DNA of 64,000 bases from Undaria pinnatifida (lineage: Eukaryota; Sar; Phaeophyceae; Laminariales; Alariaceae): positions 6,739,765-6,803,764 of the forward strand of contig JABAKD010000004.1 in assembly GCA_012845835.1 (NCBI GenBank), in the 5' to 3' direction. Under the pieces are notes generated by a model. That model saw nothing but the letters and a program-made list of their open reading frames with translations. It did not search any database and had not been told where the DNA came from. The translations under genes were made by a program, and so were the position numbers. Of this stretch, positions 10,732-21,839 are shown one piece after another. Each line of letters opens with the position of its first letter. Within the stretch, counting starts at the first letter, position 1.

Positions 10732-11982
10732 TAGGGCCTTACCCAATAAGCTTTTTTTTTCTCCGATATAGACTAGGCTTTTTTTTTCAGCGGGCAAAAC
10801 GGAAATAAGCTCGCGATTTATGCCAGTTTTGCGCGGATAAGCTCGATTTATTATGCTCGCTATTTGTTCCATCTCTTCTATCTTGATTTTGTTCGATAAA
10901 AGGGTGTTTGCTGGCTCGTCTAACACTCGATGGGCATCCTTGCTTTTCGTCGATAAGCTCGTGAAACGTGGTTTCTTCGGCTATTTGATTTTCTTCTACG
11001 AGCCACATGGCAGGTGCAGGTGTGTCAGTGCTGTAAAATACATACTTCGTATAGTCTACAGTCTATACTCCCATACATAGACAATACTTCGAAGTAGATA
11101 GACTACGTACTGTATTTATTTTACGTACTTCGTATCATAAGTAAGCTGTTGTTGTGTGTTGTGTCCATAGTCTATACAGCACAGTGCGCACAGCAGTGCC
11201 TTGCTGCGCCTTTTCCATACCACCGCACCACCATGTCAATTGGAAAACTTGCTTGAACTCTCCAGAGTTACATGTACTCGAAACTCGACAGCAAAAACAG
11301 AGCTAGCGAGCTAGCCAAACAGAGCGGACTACCCAGCACCCCCGCACCCCGCACTACGCAATGCTACTTTCCCCGCCCCCTGCTGTAGTCGTCTACAGTT
11401 AGTTCGTACTTGAGACGAGCGGATGCTGCAATGCGGTCACTGAAGCTAGACTCCTGCTTCTCGTCCATACAAGCGCGCAAAAAAGAAAATACCCGTTCCA
11501 TGAACGCGGAGGATGGCTGAATCAACGCGATGTCCTTTGCAACATCATACCAACGCGGAAGCTTAAGCCTATTGTCATGCCAGAATTGCCACAGATCGTA
11601 CCCGGCGTCAGCGTTAGAAGCTATAAGATGTGGTACTCATCCTGCGCGTGTTTATGTGTTCTTATGTAGGACCGTCCAAAGTCGCGATAAACAGAGCCGA
11701 CAATAATAGGTGTATTTAAGCCTCGTAAATTGCATTAATACCGTGCGGCCACCCATTTGGCGTCTCCACTGTGCAGCCAGACAACCAGACGCACATATAC
11801 ACCCGAAACGGGGGCGGGCATAACCACCTTATACTTGATTTCCCTTGTTATGCTCACACATAATAAGCTATTTTGGAATGTTGGCTATGCTCGCTCGGAC
11901 ATGAGCTTTTCCATAATAATAAGCTCAAAAAGCCAGTATAAGCTAAAAGATATGCTAGCTTATTGGGTAGTCTAAGGCCCTA
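10732..11982 (-). mobile_element. hAT-type DNA transposon remnant (1,251 bp)
   Basis: The left end TAGGGCCTTACCCAATAAGC is the inverted repeat of the right end (GCTTATTGGGTAgtctAAGGCCCTA), allowing a 4-nt gap. Flanks cctgccat (10724-10731) and cctgacat (11983-11990) form an 8-bp target duplication with one mismatch, the size typical of hAT elements. Several TAAGCT words lie just inside both ends. The body encodes a transposase C-terminus on the minus strand. Confidence 0.85.
11364..11636 (-). pseudogene. hAT transposase C-terminal dimerisation domain fragment
   Basis: A 90-codon frame between stops contains W..FW, LP.WYDVAKDIALIQPSSA, then ERVFSFL and DRIAASARLKYEL. This matches the hATC pattern (W-x-LP-x-A-x-x-ILxIQPSSA-x-x-ERVFS) that mediates transposase dimerisation in the nucleus. 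Residues 10-75 carry the signature. The N-terminal zinc finger and catalytic region of a normal transposase (600 or more residues) are absent, so this is a deletion derivative. No start codon is asserted. Confidence 0.85.
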
Positions 11983-13780
11983 CCTGACATTGAATACTCC
12001 GCTTACCAACTGGGGGAGGGGGGATGTACCCAACTTTCATGCTTGGCCGTAATTGTATGAACTTAAACCCTCGCATCCCTGCAATGTCGGGATGGAGCAT
12101 GTCGGGTTTTTACCGACAAGGCAGGCATTGGTTGCACCAAGCGGGAAACGCCGTGAGGTGTTCGGCGAGTCGCATGAAGGGTGAGCCGCTGCGTCTGACT
12201 AAAAACCGCCAGTAGTGAGGTGGACTTGCATATGGATGCCAGTTTCAATGAGATGACTCAATCTCCAGTACGACCACTTGCAAGGACAGCAGAGTGTGGT
12301 GGGAGTACCATGTAACTGCCTCATGGGTGTCGGGCCATGAACACTAGGTGATACCGTCATCCCCCTTTTGCGGGCGAAAAATTCTCCACCCCTCACAAAT
12401 GATCGAACTCGACCGTGTTGTAAGGCAGGCAATTGCTAGTTAACAACTGATTTTACCATAGCACCTCGGCAAACCAGCACTTTTTCTTTAACGAAACTTA
12501 TTTGTGTCTTCTCGACACGAGGAAGGGGATGGTTACGAAGAAATATATTCACACGTTTTCTTGTTATATAAAAATTGAAAAACGTCAGCTGCAGCTGTGA
12601 ACACGACCGATTGAATGATTGAAACTTGGTTGCAAAGGAGTATCGAACGATGACTGACATCGGGGTGTCAGGAGATACGGCCGAGAGTTGCTTTTACAAC
12701 CGGCGATTTCGTTAAAGAAAAGGTGGACGGGCTACCGTAGGACGACTCCTACCTTGCAATGGGTTAACCTTTTGCAAGTGGAGTTTAGATGGACAGCTTG
12801 TTCGATGTGAATCGCGGTATTATGGGTAAAAATGTACAAGCGACTCCCAAAAGCTGATTGATGCTGCTGTTGATACCACCGCGTGACATAGCAGCACAAC
12901 AAGCATCTGGGGTACACACCTTGTTGTACCGTTGCGCTCGGAGTCGTAACTCAGATTCAGTGGCACTCAAAAGCACACCTGGTACCACCATGTGACGGGC
13001 GCAGCAAACTTTTCCTCGCAAGATTTTGTCTTGTGCTCCAAAGAGATAAAACCAAACCAGGCGTGACTCACGTCTCGATCTGCGAACTGCCGTGAGGACC
13101 AAAAAAAGGTGTTGACCAAGCAGAAACGAGCCTTCCAAGTACAGCCTACAGCCATACTAAATCCTACAAAATTGTTTGCAAAATTGGGGGGGCTATGTAT
13201 GGTAGAACGACTCTATCTAGTACACCTGGTATGCACGTTCGGTTTGTAGAATTTAGTATGGTGTTAGCGGATGGGACGGTGTCAGGTGCCCCCCCCCCCC
13301 CTCTGCCGGGAGGCTTGAAGTTTTTATAAAAAAACGAGTAATGTCAGCTGTGAATACGACCGATTGAATGGTTGAAACTCAACTTTGCAAGCTGCTATGT
13401 CACTACCATTCATCGTACAGGTACGCGTAAGTATATATTTGCATAATAACCATTCTGTGCACTAAAATACTAGTCTATAATCCGAATCGATCGGGAAATA
13501 AACGTAAGAATGTCGGAACAGTCTGGAGTTCAGCGAAACGGAAAGGAAAGGAAAGGAAATGGCGGAGAACCGCGTAGTAGGGGGGGGGTGGTTTCAGGGG
13601 AAATAATGATTGGAAAATAGGAGAGTCTCGGCAGCACCACCGGCATAGTAGTACAGCAGCAGCACAGTAGCAGCGAGTATTGGAAACGAAACACGCAAAT
13701 TTTCGTGAAGAGGAGACCAAATGTCTAGGAATAATGGTTTTGTTACAAAGTCACCGCTGAAAAAATTGACTTTGAACAGG
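11983..13780. other. 1.8 kb without a recognised gene; one family B copy
   Basis: 12600-12760 resembles 54930-55080: both carry cgaacgatgac..tcggggtg, aaccggcgatttc and aaagaaaagg/ttgga, then ccgtaga/g-gactc. The rest holds short minus-strand frames, for example 12785-13138, without recognisable domains, a small C run near 13290 and G runs near 13580. No host gene is supported. Confidence 0.35.
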
Positions 13781-13787
13781 TGTCGGA

Positions 13788-13938
13788 AACCTGGTTTTCG
13801 GGCGCCCTCGGCTGGTGTGTATTTTAATTATATAATATTAAAAAGTATAGTTAGATATATTGTAAAAATGAAAATAACTCCAGCTGTTTGGGCATTCAGC
13901 TGTTCGGGCGCCCTCGGCTGGAGTGTATTTTAATTTGG
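13788..13938 (+). repeat. Two family D element ends in tandem
   Basis: gggcgccctcggctgg..gtgtattttaatt appears at 13799-13835 and 13908-13938, and in the opposite orientation at 19733-19775 and 19808-19845. The outer bases (gctggagtgtatttt) are the same as at the C-comb terminus. Confidence 0.6.
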
Positions 13939-14199
13939 TTTCCTCTTCACCAAAAATTGCGTGTTCATTAATATGATGGCGTTCTCCCCGGGGCAGAGGG
14001 AATGAAACTGGCGGCTCTCCCTCGTCCCGTTTCCCCTGCCCCCCCCCCCCCATCCCCCGTTCCCTATCCCGGCTGTTGTACGCGGCTGACCTGCCTTTTA
14101 CTTCCGACAGATAAACTCAACAACCGGAAGCCTGTTCAGAAGCCGCATTCCACGCCTGCACCTACCATTACTCTACCTGTCCCCACCCATCTCGTCCCT

Positions 14200-15210
14200 T
14201 GCCCTGGCTTCCTACTAGGCGCTCTTCTCTTCCTAATAGAACCCTCGACACCCAGAGGGGATACTCAATTGTAGACCTCACGTGCCCCCTAAATGCTTGC
14301 GACGCCCACTTTCCTCTTCTTTGGGTCACCCACATCTTTGCTCCCACCTCCGCTGTCCTAGTCGATCCCCTTATCCTTCTGGAGTGCGGCGCGCATTCCT
14401 CCGGAACCAGTCCCCCCCCGCTCCCCCCGTCCCATTCCCCCTCCATTTCCTCACCACTCTCTCCAGTCCGCTGATTAAGCGAAACGTCTCTTTCCCTATC
14501 ATACCCTCCGTCTCCCCCTGCTCCTGTACGCCATCTGTAGGGTATTCTACCTCCCCGGAACCTTCCTCTCATAGTGCTCCACCAGTTTCACCATCAAGTC
14601 CACTATGTTCCCTTCTCTCCCCCCCCCCCCCCCCCCCCTCTCCCGGTTCCTGTTGTTCTCACGGCTACCGCTCCTTTTCTCTCCTGGTCCCGTTTCCCCT
14701 TTGAAGTGTATCTCCATCGTATCTGCTGCCTTCCTCTCTCCCGGCCCCAACTGCACCCATTTTCGAAAAAGGCTACATCTCCCCTCCTCAAGCAGTAAAC
14801 CCTCGTGCAGCTTCCTCCCTTCCGCCGTGAACAGCTCCGTGGCCCTCCACAAGAGCTAATTCGTCAAGAACTGTCCGATCTTCCCGATCCTCCGCCCTAT
14901 CCCCCACTCATCGATGCTCTCTTCCATCACTCTGATCATCTCCCACGTCAGCGGCCTCCTCACCCGCCCATGGTTATCCCCTTCCACAAGGCGCTTTTCT
15001 CCACGTCCTCGATCCTAAATTGCTTTCGCGGCCGTGACAGCCCCCCCCACTGCTCGTGGTAGAAGTGTACCGCGGCCATCAAATTCCCCGCCACGGTCGC
15101 CTCCTTATTCTTCCTTTCCGCGCAGCAGTAGGCCACGATCTCTGTCAGCTCATCCGCCAACCCCCACTCGTCCATCTCATTCCCCAACCAGTTTCCATTC
15201 CTTCTCATGA
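14200..15210 (-). pseudogene. Tyrosine recombinase remnant of a DIRS-like element
   Basis: From 15208 downward the frame reads WLGNEMDEWGLADELTEIV..ATVAGNLMAAVHFYHEQW, like the core-binding N-terminal domain of eukaryotic-transposon tyrosine recombinases. After a frameshift comes RRPLTWEMIRVMEESIDEW, and after another break RATELFTAEGRKLHE and LRRGDVAFF, matching the start of the catalytic domain. At least three frame breaks are needed, so it is inactive. Catalytic R-H-R-Y residues cannot be placed with confidence. It lies directly downstream of RNase H-like sequence, the DIRS order. Confidence 0.65.
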
Positions 15211-15289
15211 TCCTTCAGCTCACCCACATTCTCCAATCTCGCGCATGAGTCCTTCGAGTCGACTTCGCAACTCGCCCCAAGTGCGTCGC

Positions 15290-15880
15290 TGTGCGCAATC
15301 TCCGAACACATCCTCGCTCTTTCCACTCCGAGTTCCTGGGCCTGCCACGGAACGGCGGGGCATTCGTTTGTCAGCCTCGGTTGGATTCCTTTCCCATTCC
15401 ACCTCGTTATCCCGTCCGCCCACACGCTCTTCACCCCCATAACGTGTTTCCCTTGAAGCACCATCCCCTATATGCTCCACCACCCTCAACAATATCATCA
15501 TCCCTCCAGATGTCACTCCCCCCTATCCCCCCTGGCAGTTCTTCACCCACTGGGCCGCCGAAGAAATATCCCCTCTCATCAGCACGGCATCCCCACCCTC
15601 GCCGCCCCTCTCTCCTGATCACTCTCATCGCGAACAACCTCATCACCATCCCCAGCATCTCAAGAAAATTGATGGAAAACCAGTTTTCGTTCCTTCCCTT
15701 CCTACTCCTGATCATCCTCGTTCTCGCTTCCCCTGTCAGGTTGTACCTCCAATACACCACCGTCTCCAGGCCCAACCCTCCTACACCTCGAATGAATCGC
15801 CCGAACCATCTACTTCTGTGGGGCTGTTTCACGAACCAGAAGAACGGCACCGCTGACTCTTCTCCTCTCCTCGCCAAGCC
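15290..15880 (-). pseudogene. RNase H-like remnant of the same DIRS-like element
   Basis: The minus-strand frame at 15877-15431 contains NWFSINFLEMLGMVM, and the next frame contains KHVMGVKSVWADGITRW and RLTNE. The last resembles the H-V-x-G-x-x-N-x-x-AD-x-I-SRW end of retroelement RNase H domains. The two parts are in different frames, so the gene is broken. No reverse transcriptase is visible upstream (15900-17000), suggesting 5' truncation or erosion. Confidence 0.6.
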
Positions 15881-15899
15881 TTCTGTCAGGCACCATCTT

Positions 15900-17100
15900 T
15901 ACCACTCATGTGGCATGAACCCCTCCGTAAGATCCCGCACCCTCCTTGTTTCTGCCTTCTTCCTACCCCCTCCCCCTCGGTCTTTTTCCCATGCATCCCT
16001 TCGGTGCCATTACCACTCGATTCCCCTTCCTGGTCGTGTACTGCCCTTTTCCCGTACACGTCGTCCCCGCCCCCCCGTTCGCGAACCCTTTTCGTGTGTT
16101 TCCCTTCCTTCTCGCTCCGCGAGAGAAAGCACTTGCGTCCCCCGTCCCGGTCACGGCCTCGTCGCGGACGCTACCACTTCTTTCATGTTTAGCTCCGTCA
16201 CCACAGATTTCCCCCTCCCTCCGAATGCGCGCCTCGTGTACAGCGCCCCCCATGCGCGGCCCCGCAAGTACTTGCCAACGTCGTTCAAACGTTCCGTGTA
16301 CGGCCCCGCCCTGCATTTCCCGGCTCGTTCTATGTGCAACCCCATTGCAGCACCCTCCTCCCTCCGTCGGAGTGCGCACCCCCGGTATTACTCACTCTGC
16401 GCACGGCCCGCGCCATGCGTCCCCCCCCTGCGTTCCGTGCACGGTCCCACCGCGCACTTCCCGGCTCGATCCCTTCGTTGCCCCTTTTCCGTACCATTTA
16501 CCTCCCTCGAGCGCTCTCCGCCCGCCTCTTTGTGCGCGGTCCCATTGACGAATTCCCCTCCCCCACGTACCCTGCCTTTTTCGTTTTGTTTTGTTTTTGT
16601 TTCGTTTTTTTTTTGCCGCACCTTCGACGCCTTTTCCTTCTTCCCCGCCCGCCTTTATCACCTGAGTTCAACGGTCTGATATTTATACCCTCCCCATCCC
16701 ACCTCACCCCCTCTTCCCCCATTCACCACACCGGGGGTTGGCCAAACCCCCTAAATCCCGCGCTATGCTCCCACCTATCGTTCCGGGATACCTTTCTTAA
16801 CTCGCCCCCTCCCTTGTTTGTGTGTTTGCTTGTTTATTGTCCTTGACCCCGTCCCCACCGCGCGCCCCCATTTGCAACACCGGAACTGGGCCCAACGTGT
16901 TGATCATGAACTCTACTCTGCTCGGCCCGTCCGTCCTTGCCTCATTGCCTTAACTCGCCAACCCTTCCCCCCGCGCCGTTGATCTCCTGTTTAGAATATG
17001 TATTCGCGTACAAGTATATATATTCGTTGCTCCTTTACCCCCTCCCTCTCCCCTCTCCTCAACCAGCGACCCTCCCCCGCCCGTTGCAACTCGCCTCATC
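15900..17100. other. Pyrimidine-rich stretch without a supported gene
   Basis: Strong C+T bias on the plus strand continues from the DIRS remnant to about 17100. Long open frames (for example 15291-16679 plus) are Pro/Ser-rich products of this bias. A T run lies at 16602-16614. Confidence 0.4.
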
Positions 17101-17164
17101 CATGCCGTAGCAGTCGCACTTTATACTAGTAATAATAGTATTTATAGTTCTAGTATTTATAGTA

Positions 17165-17800
17165 CTGAAGGGGAATCGTAATCTCAGATTATTAATAGCA
17201 ATAAGAGTAGTCTAGTGGTAGTAGCGTAGTATAGCAGCATCATCAGCTGTATGTAGTAGTGTAGTATTACTCGTAGTACTATTAATAGTAGTAGTGGTAG
17301 TGGTGGTAGTGATAGTAGTGTAGTAGTATTATCACTGCAAGGCCAGAATATTAACAGTAGTACTATGCTGAAGCTATAATGCCGTTAAGTTAGTGGTTAG
17401 TACTCGTAGCGGCTACAGCTGTGGTGATATAATGATATCGTGGAACTTATCCCCAGTGACGCTAACTGTCATCGCGGCGGCCAAAGACAATATGCAACTC
17501 CCCTGCCATTCAATGCTACATAGAGATGTGGTATCGTAATCTCAGAGTAATAGCAATAATGCAGTGGTAGTAGTGTAGTACAGTAAAAAAACAGCATCAG
17601 GAGTAGTAGTACAAGTGGAATAAAACTGCAAGGCCAGCATATTAACAGTAGTACTATGTTAAAGTTATTATAGTGCTGTTGGTGGTCAAGACTCCTAGCG
17701 GTTGTGGTGATATAATGGAACTCATCTCCAGTTACGCTAACCGTCACTGCTTGCTGCCATAAATATAAAATACAACTCCCTTGCCTTTCCATGCTACACG
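17165..17800 (+). repeat. Two-unit imperfect tandem repeat with (tag)n-like filler
   Basis: The order atcgtaatctcaga .. ctgcaaggccag .. attaacagtagtactatg .. gtggtgatataatg .. caactcccctgcc occurs at 17169-17510 and again at 17533-17790. The intervening sequence is rich in tagtagtag. Unit length drifts from about 360 to about 270 bp. Confidence 0.7.
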
Positions 17801-18114
17801 CATACCATCCAATGTTTGTATTACTATGCATGGTATTCGGTATTTTATATCCTACATCCATTCATTGTTTCCACTTTTTCTTGATATCGCCATTTTTGAA
17901 GAAATTGTCCAAACACGTCACTGTGTTCCAACTGCAGGCCAGTATAGGACCTGCCGCCCCTCAGTACCGTGCAGGGCAACCCCTCTGCACGCTACTACTG
18001 GTATGATATACCATGGTACCACGGTAGATAGTAAGTAGTGCACGGTATAGACTACAATAGTATCGAAAAACATCGAAGCTTTATTTTCATTTTCATATGA
18101 TAACCCTATCTACA

Positions 18115-19731
18115 TATTAATATAATTTTATGAAAATTAAAATACACTCCAGCTGTGAGATCGAAGATTTCGTCGAAACTCATCTTTGCAAGCTGTTTGT
18201 GATACTCCGATCGCGCGTATTACGAGTTGTGTGTCCTCATTAAGGATATAGGTCGGCGACTCCCCTTGCAACTACAGTGTAGCTATCAGGGTCAACAGGG
18301 TGATTTTAGTCAGTCTGTGCGCGGAAACTCTAAACCCCGTTCCTGAGGGGGACAAAATCTGACAGCTGTGGAGAGAAATGTATCCTTTCATCAAGTGAAT
18401 CCTGTAAAAAAAGTCGAATAACCGGTGAGGGGGGGGGCGGAGTTTTGAAGGACGCGGGGGCCTGCTTTTGATCAAAAGCGAGCGGGGTTGGAGGGGGGGG
18501 GGGGGGGGGGAAGGGGGGGGGGGGCGGACGGGCGGGCAATTTGTGCATGTAAGCTATAAATCCTTTCAAGGGGATAAATCTGACGTTTTGAAAAAAAAAA
18601 AAAAAAAAAACGCACCAGTTTATCATGGACGGGGGGGGGGTGGGGCGCGGGTGGGGCGTGTGGGGCAGCTCAGTCTGTGCGTGGAAACTATACATTATTT
18701 TGAGGGGATAAGTGTGACGGTTTTGGAAATAATGCATCAGTTTATCATGTATATCCTGGGGTAAGTCGTACAATCAGTGAGTAGAGAGAGGGTGGAGTGT
18801 TCGAGGGGGTGGGGTTGGGATGGGTTGGGGGGGGTGGGGGAGGTGGGGGGTGGGGGCCGGGGGGGGGAGGGGGCGGAGGGGGCGGGGGGGGGGGATGGAA
18901 ATGAAGGGGTTTAGGTGAGGGGTTTGTTATACGTGTGGTGCTAGGTCTAGGCGATGGTGCGGGTGATGGGGAAGAAAGGGGCGTTCGGGGCGGGCGGGGG
19001 GGGGAAGCAGCGGCATGGATGGCTCTCGAAATATAATGGGGTGATATCCTGTGCGTGAAGTGTTTATTAGTCTGGCGGATTTCGATATTCGGTGGGGCGT
19101 TTGAGCAAGGGAGAGCGAGAAGCGGGGGGGGGGGGGGGGGGGGGATTTTTTTTGAGGTTTAGGTCACAAATAATATTCAAATACACTTCGGCTGTGAGAT
19201 CAAAGATATGTAGGGGCTTGTTATACGCGTGGTGCTAGGTCTTCTAGGCGATCTTGCGGGTGGTTGGAAAAGAGGGGGCGTTGGAGTTTATTTTTTTTGG
19301 GGGGGGGGGTGGGGGCAAAGAAATGAATACTACGTCATGGATGGTCAGAAATATAATGACGTGATATCAACTGCGTATAGGTGTTAATTACTCTGGTCGA
19401 TTTCGATTGTGAGTGGGGCGTTTGGACAAACTAGGCGGAAGGGGGGGGAAATCGGGGGACGGGGGGGGGGGGTTTATGAACAAGAGGGGTCAGGGGAGGG
19501 GGAGGGGAGGGTGGGGGGCAGGGGGCGGGACATTTCAATATGTGTGCGGAAACTATAAATCCTCAAAGGGGACAAACCTGACGATTGAAGCAATAAGATA
19601 TCCCTTTATATCATCTGCCTTGTAATGTTTACTATTCTAGAAGGTTTGATGTTATTTAATAGATGCAGCATGCAACCCAGTGTTTAAGTGTAGTAAATAA
19701 CGTGTTAAATCTTCATAATTTGTTATCTTAT
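18115..19731 (-). mobile_element. C-comb element, reverse orientation
   Basis: Reads as G-runs on the plus strand. Conserved terminal segment 18130-18368, then modules separated by G8-G24 (18494-18530, 18836-18890, 19122-19144, 19300-19312, 19440-19515). It ends with the left-part word aacacgttaaatcttcataa reversed near 19710. The outermost ~300 bp of the left end seen at 3057-3360 are missing, replaced by family D ends. Confidence 0.75.
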
Positions 19732-19732
19732 T

Positions 19733-20018
19733 ATAATACGCTCCAGCCGAGGGCGCCCGAAAAATATCGAAGCTTTTTTTCATGTTCATAATATAGACTA
19801 TTGTACTGCCTAATTAAAACACACTCCAGCCGAGGGCGCCCGGAAAACTTTTCCCGACATCTGACGTCATTATTTTCGCTTCATCTGTGAGATCTACATA
19901 CATACACAGAGTATATACTCGTACATACGCGCGATCGGAGTACCACACCAAGCTTGCAAAGATGAGTTTCGACAAAATCTTCGATCTCACAGCTGGAGTG
20001 TATTTTCTTTTTTTTTAA
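19733..20018. repeat. Family D ends followed by a partial C-comb terminus
   Basis: Two reverse-orientation family D ends (19733-19775, 19808-19845) adjoin a plus-strand C-comb terminal fragment (about 19928-20018, cgcgatcggagtacc to ggagtgtattttc). Confidence 0.55.
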
Positions 20019-20113
20019 TACGTACTTGTACATATCATAGCTATTCCCCAAGTTTATACTTCTTTGTGGTTCGTGGGCATTTTCTAAGGCTCGAATCGCA
20101 CTGCTTTCACCAG

Positions 20114-20326
20114 GTCGTGGACTCCCAGCCCCAGAAGCCCCCAAACGAAGCTGCCAAGCATTCCTACACGGAGCAAAGCAACGCCGCTGGGACAGGGCAC
20201 AACTTTGTCATTGCCATTGGCCTTGTGCTTCTGGCAGCTGCTTCGTGGGAACTCTTCTTACAGCTTATTGTTCACCTTAAACATAGTACTACAACAAAAT
20301 TATCAATACGTACGAATACGGAGTAG
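20114..20326 (+). CDS. Candidate terminal exon encoding a membrane segment
   Basis: After an acceptor-like sequence (ctgctttcaccag, ending 20113) an open frame with gene-like codon use reads VVDSQPQKPPNEAAKHSYTE, a small polar region, then a hydrophobic stretch of about 20 residues (HNFVIAIGLVLLAAASWELF) and ends at a stop at 20326. It could be the last exon of a small membrane-anchored or tail-anchored protein. I recognise no family. It is not repeated elsewhere in the window, unlike most surrounding DNA. The splice site is inferred. Confidence 0.3.
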   Translation, partial: VVDSQPQKPPNEAAKHSYTEQSNAAGTGHNFVIAIGLVLLAAASWELFLQLIVHLKHSTTTKLSIRTNTE

Positions 20327-20355
20327 AAGACACTGATCAGCAGCGTGTTTTCAGG

Positions 20356-20614
20356 ATGGCCCGGGGCAGCGTGGTGATGATGTGGTTCACGGGCATGCTC
20401 GGTGCTGCCCATGGATTTCAACTGCATGCTCTTCCTGTGCTGCAACCCAAGATGCCACGTGCTTCCACGCGAATGACCGCCCGTACGCCAAGCTCGAGCT
20501 CAGTTGCCTCGCGGAATGGCCATACCAAGGACATTTGTCATACCGAGGACGGAAATCGTGCAGCCCCGGAGAAAGCCCGCTCAAGACACCAAGAACGCTT
20601 CGACTGGAAAAAAC
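20356..20614 (+). CDS. Candidate first exon with a signal peptide-like N-terminus
   Basis: The ATG at 20356 opens MARGSVVMMWFTGMLGAAHG followed by FQLHA, a plausible ER signal peptide followed by Phe, the arrangement used by stramenopile bipartite plastid targeting sequences. The next 60 residues are Ser/Arg/Thr-rich, transit peptide-like. A donor-like acaa|gtgagc ends the exon near 20614; without splicing the frame stops at 20655. No downstream exon is recognised before repeats begin at about 20800. Alternatively it is a chance frame. Confidence 0.3.
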
Positions 20615-20814
20615 AAGTGAGCAAAGGAGAACTCGCTACTGATGGCCCCGTTTAAGGCCCCCCACGATAAGAGAAATCGGTACAGCATCTATCTGTAGTC
20701 CAGGAGACCTTCGTGGCAACATAAGCCACCTCAAACTCATCTACGCCGTTGTTTACCACTTTGAGGGACCTCGTTCCTTGTAGCGGACGTAACAGTCACC
20801 GTCGAACATGTACC

Positions 20815-21785
20815 GGTCGCCCGGTGGCGTATCAGGTATTCCTCGAACCTCCCTTATGCCACATTTTCAGGGAGTACATACACAACAAGAACTCGCGTAC
20901 GAACCCGGTCTACGACCCAAGTAGCCCACTCCAAACGTTAACTCACACTATAACAAGTGGTATTATTGATTGTTTCGTGGATGCTGAATTCCACACAGAC
21001 GCCTGGTTTTGTTCCCCTCAATGCGGGTGATACAGTTTCCGGGCGCAGAACAAGATTGAACGTCTTAGTCCTGTTGACCCTCGCATTAGCAAGGGAGTCA
21101 CCGACCTGTATCCTTCACGAGGGTGTACACACCCCGCAGCACGCGGAATCGAGGTATCACACGCAGCTTGCAAAGCTAAGTTTTGACGATAAAAAATTCT
21201 GTTTGATCTCACAGCTAACTAACGTGTATTTTTTTTATATTTTTCAATATGCTTGGTAGGTCAGTTTCGTGAGTTCGAGCACCCCTGAGTGCACACTCGT
21301 CTAAATTCGCAGGGTTTTTTCTCGCGCACAAACGTTTTGCGGAAAGCGCAAGAGCGTGAGAGTTAACAAACAACACTCGATGGAAAATCGACGACCACAG
21401 ACAGCGGGATTGCTGAACGCTATCTATGCGTGGCGAAAGTTGAGAGACGCATGCTACGGTAGAGGTGCACTTTTTTTCTTCTGAGGTTCCTCACATTAGG
21501 ATCTTAAGACCTCTCCCACAAGCTGATTGAGAGAAAAATAAAACTGCTGCCGGATGCAAATTCCATGGCCTGGGTGCACAACGAGAAAATGAAAAAAACC
21601 CCGGCGTATTTCCGACAATTTCGGGTTAAGGAGCCCCGTCCTTCAGAAAACATTTGAGGCGAAATGTGCTACCTCTATCGTACCATGCGTCGAAAGTAAG
21701 AATCGGGGGGGGGGGAGAAGGGACGACACATACATGTGACCATGGCTTGTTCAGAAGCTGGAAGGTAGAGTTGTGAAAAATGGTC
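20815..21785. mobile_element. Family G inverted-repeat element, diverged copy
   Basis: Segments 21250-21440 and 21700-21780 match the right arm of the element at 29325-29885 (gtcagtttcgtgagttcgag, gcgcaagagcgtgag, gacgacac.. tgtgaccatggcttgt). 20990-21240 is a diverged C-comb-like terminal segment, with 'ggagtcaccgacctgtatcc' at its core. A MITE-A copy sits inside (21446-21691). Confidence 0.55.
21446..21691. mobile_element. MITE-A copy inserted in family G
   Basis: Begins gacgcatgctacggtagagg and ends cctctatcgtaccatgcgtc, near-perfect terminal inverted repeats of about 20 bp, 246 bp apart. The flanks gaaagttgaga and gaaagtaaga resemble a 10-11 bp target duplication. The interrupted host sequence can be aligned with the uninterrupted arm at about 29780-29815. 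Confidence 0.75.
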
Positions 21786-21839
21786 CCTTAAGTTGAACCC
21801 GAACGATCCCAAACCGTAACACAGGGGGTTGCAAATCCT

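Noticed and set aside
15291-16679. 462-codon plus-strand open frame, the longest in the window
   Set aside because: Pro/Ser/Arg-rich product of a C+T-biased strand; its 5' third is antisense to the RNase H-like remnant of the DIRS-like element and it shows no domain.
17120-17420. Telomeric or centromeric satellite
   Set aside because: The tag-rich sequence is irregular and only two units long.
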